A stretch of DNA of 7,315 bases from positions 1 to 7,315 of the forward strand of contig JACQTM010000097.1 of the NCBI GenBank assembly GCA_016210825.1. Reading direction: 5' to 3'. Shown here piece after piece: positions 5,719 to 7,315 of this stretch. How positions within the stretch are numbered: position 1 is the stretch's first letter; every line of letters starts with the position of its first letter. The stretch is from Hyphomicrobiales bacterium. Its GTDB lineage: Bacteria; Pseudomonadota; Alphaproteobacteria; Rhizobiales; Xanthobacteraceae. The notes under the pieces were generated by a model. It made no database searches. It saw only the letters and a program-made list of their open reading frames with translations, and was not told the origin of the DNA. Both the position numbers and the translations under genes were made by a program.

Positions 5719-6858
5719 ATGGACTTTGACCTCTCGGAAGACCAGCGCGCTTTCCAGGCCACCGCGCGGCAATTCGCACGCGAGGTGATGATACCGCATG
5801 CGCGTGACTGGGATGAGAACGAGACCTTTCCCATTGACGCGCTCCGCCAAGCCGCGGCGCTCGGCTTCGGCGGTGTCTATGTAAAAGACGACGTTGGCGG
5901 CTCGGGCCTTTCTCGGCTCGACGCCACGATCATCTTCGAGGAACTGGCGCAGGGCTGCACCTCGACCGCGGCCTATATCTCGATCCACAACATGGCTGCG
6001 TGGATGGTCGACGCCTTCGGCGGCGACGCCCAGCGCAAACGCTTCCTGCCGAAACTGTGCACGATGGAGCATTTCGCGAGCTATTGCCTTACCGAACCGG
6101 GCGCGGGTTCCGACGCCGCGAGCCTCTCGACCAGGGCGCGGCGCGACGGCGGCAACTATGTGCTTGACGGCGCGAAAGCGTTCATCTCCGGCGGCGGCGT
6201 GTCCGATGTTTATGTGTGCATGGTCCGCACAGGTGGCGCCGGGCCGAAGGGGATTTCTTGCATCGTCGTGGAGAAGGGCACTAAGGGATTATCATTCGGC
6301 GCGCCGGAGAAGAAGCTCGGCTGGAAGTCGCAGCCGACCGCGATGGTGATTTTCGAGAATTGCCGCGTGCCGGCGGACAATCTCATCGGTCAGGAAGGCG
6401 ACGGCTTCAAGATCGCCATGGCTGGGCTTGATGGCGGCCGGCTCAATATCGCAGCTTGCTCTATCGGCGGCGCGCAATTCTGTCTTGACCGCACCATCGA
6501 CTATATGCGTGAGCGAAAGCAATTCGGCCAGCGGCTGTCTGACTTTCAAGCTTTGCGTTTCCGAATTGCCGATTATGCTACCGAGATCGAAGCCGCCCGT
6601 TTAATGGTTCGCCGGGCAGCGAACGCGGTTGGAAACAACGAGCCAGGCGCAACACGCCTTGCGGCCATGGCCAAGCGAATGGCGACCGACAACGGCTTCG
6701 AGGTGGTGAATGGTTGCCTGCAGCTTCACGGCGGTTACGGCTATCTACGCGACCACCCGATTGAGCGCGTATTGCGCGATGTACGCGTGCATCAGATCCT
6801 CGAAGGCACCAACGAGGTGATGCGCCTGATCGTCAGTCGCGATCTGCTGGGTAATTGA
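5719..6858 (+). CDS. Acyl-CoA dehydrogenase, isobutyryl-CoA dehydrogenase type
   Basis: This FAD-dependent enzyme oxidises an acyl-CoA to the 2-enoyl-CoA and passes electrons to electron-transfer flavoprotein. Its 379 residues match the family. The signature CLTEPGAGSD is at 123-132, the second-strand segment FISGGGVSDVYV at 155-166, the RKQFG segment at 266-270, and the C-terminal end LHGGYGYLRD...HQILEGTNEVMR at 336-369. E362 in EGTNE is at the position of the catalytic base in short-chain and isobutyryl-CoA dehydrogenases. The central stretch GPKGISCIVVEKGT (175-188) with KKLGWKSQPT and GGRLNIAACSIGGAQ strongly resembles animal ACAD8, so I favour isobutyryl-CoA (valine breakdown); 2-methylbutyryl-CoA or short straight chains remain possible. 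No mmsA, mmsB or enoyl-CoA hydratase lies beside it. The start is the first ATG; only a purine-rich GAAAAGAAA precedes it. Two palindromes upstream may serve in regulation. Confidence 0.9.
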   Translation: MDFDLSEDQRAFQATARQFAREVMIPHARDWDENETFPIDALRQAAALGFGGVYVKDDVGGSGLSRLDATIIFEELAQGCTSTAAYISIHNMAAWMVDAFGGDAQRKRFLPKLCTMEHFASYCLTEPGAGSDAASLSTRARRDGGNYVLDGAKAFISGGGVSDVYVCMVRTGGAGPKGISCIVVEKGTKGLSFGAPEKKLGWKSQPTAMVIFENCRVPADNLIGQEGDGFKIAMAGLDGGRLNIAACSIGGAQFCLDRTIDYMRERKQFGQRLSDFQALRFRIADYATEIEAARLMVRRAANAVGNNEPGATRLAAMAKRMATDNGFEVVNGCLQLHGGYGYLRDHPIERVLRDVRVHQILEGTNEVMRLIVSRDLLGN

Positions 6859-6862
6859 AAAT

Positions 6863-7315
6863 TTAGCTATCCAGGCCGCCGCCGTGACCGGTGCCGAGCC
6901 CTTTCATGAAGCGACTGCGGATTAGAGCCGGATCGCGTACGGTTTGCCCGGCCGCCGGCCGGTCGTCGATCTTGGCCGCGATGAGGGCAGGGCCGCCGGT
7001 GTCAAAGCGGCGGCTAATCAGCTCGTCGAAATGCGCGCTATCGCGAACCCAAATGCTGTTCTCGATTCCGGCGCCGCGCGCGATCGCAACGATGTCGGCC
7101 GACCCTTGCGTCGCGGTCGGCTGCTTGCCGGTGATCTGGCACATGCCGTTGTCCATGATGAGGATCGTCAGATTGCGCGGACGCAACATCCCGATTGTGG
7201 TGAGGCAGCCGAGCGACATCAGAATCGAGGCATCCCCCTCGATCGCAATGACGCCACGTTCGGGCTGGGCTAATGCGACCCCGTGCGCGATAGGACAGGC
7301 AAGCCCCATGCTGCC
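6863..7315 (-). CDS. ThDP-dependent decarboxylase C-terminal subunit (sulfopyruvate/phosphonopyruvate decarboxylase-like), 5' truncated
   Basis: Only the last 150 residues lie in the window; the reading frame runs on through the right edge (GSMGLACPIAHG is a typical internal motif), so the ATG at 7309 is not the start. The visible part is a thiamine diphosphate-binding domain: GDAS (27-30 of the visible part) and DNG (55-57), separated by 25 residues, form the ThDP/Mg2+ motif, with the usual third-position Gly of GDG replaced by Ala. TGKQPTATQ (62-70) is characteristic of sulfopyruvate decarboxylase beta (ComE) and phosphonopyruvate decarboxylase. Such subunits are about 180-200 residues and work with a separate alpha (pyrimidine-binding) subunit, which would be expected outside the window. 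An acetolactate synthase-like enzyme is less likely because the C-terminus ends soon after the domain. The substrate is unknown. It is convergent with the acyl-CoA dehydrogenase, 4 bp apart. Confidence 0.8.
   Translation of the reverse strand, partial: GSMGLACPIAHGVALAQPERGVIAIEGDASILMSLGCLTTIGMLRPRNLTILIMDNGMCQITGKQPTATQGSADIVAIARGAGIENSIWVRDSAHFDELISRRFDTGGPALIAAKIDDRPAAGQTVRDPALIRSRFMKGLGTGHGGGLDS

Noticed and set aside
1..7315. CRISPR array, tRNA or rRNA gene, insertion sequence, phage or defence system
   Set aside because: I saw no regularly spaced direct repeats, cloverleaf structures, transposase motifs or terminal inverted repeats with target duplications.

Overview
The window reads as chromosomal DNA of an alphaproteobacterium of the order Rhizobiales (Hyphomicrobiales), probably near Bradyrhizobiaceae or Xanthobacteraceae. 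Three things suggest this: the proteins resemble rhizobial homologues as I remember them; HemB is the zinc-independent type; and the hemB leader carries a small inverted repeat (core TTGCCGGG-CTTGA-CCCGGCAA) of a kind scattered through Bradyrhizobium-like genomes. No search could be run, so the placement is an inference.

Layout from left to right. Positions 1-157 hold a leader with a perfect 17-bp Mur/Fur-type palindrome in front of mntH, an Nramp manganese transporter (158-1540, +). Convergent to it lies bpt, the leucyl/arginyl-tRNA-protein transferase (1590-2339, -), preceded on the same strand by an RDD-family membrane protein (2402-2944, -). The next ~290 bases contain what looks like a C-terminal remnant of a branched-chain amino acid ABC permease (about 3047-3220, +). 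This is followed at once by ilvA, threonine ammonia-lyase (3239-4459, +). ilvA ends 3 bp from the convergent hemB, porphobilinogen synthase (4463-5533, -). hemB is divergent from an acyl-CoA dehydrogenase of the isobutyryl-CoA type (5719-6858, +); the 185 bp between them carry three separate inverted repeats. The last gene is a 5'-truncated ThDP-dependent decarboxylase C-terminal subunit (6863-7315, -), convergent with the dehydrogenase at a 4-bp gap.

Most genes are core metabolism: manganese uptake, N-end-rule protein tagging, isoleucine and heme biosynthesis, and acyl-CoA oxidation. There is a loose branched-chain amino acid theme (ilvA, the permease remnant, the isobutyryl-CoA dehydrogenase), but strand and spacing do not make these one operon. 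I see no tRNA or rRNA gene, CRISPR array, insertion sequence, phage gene or defence system, and no convincing new system. The points most worth a second look are the manganese-type operator at mntH, the unclear mntH start, the permease remnant before ilvA, and the cluster of palindromes between hemB and the dehydrogenase.
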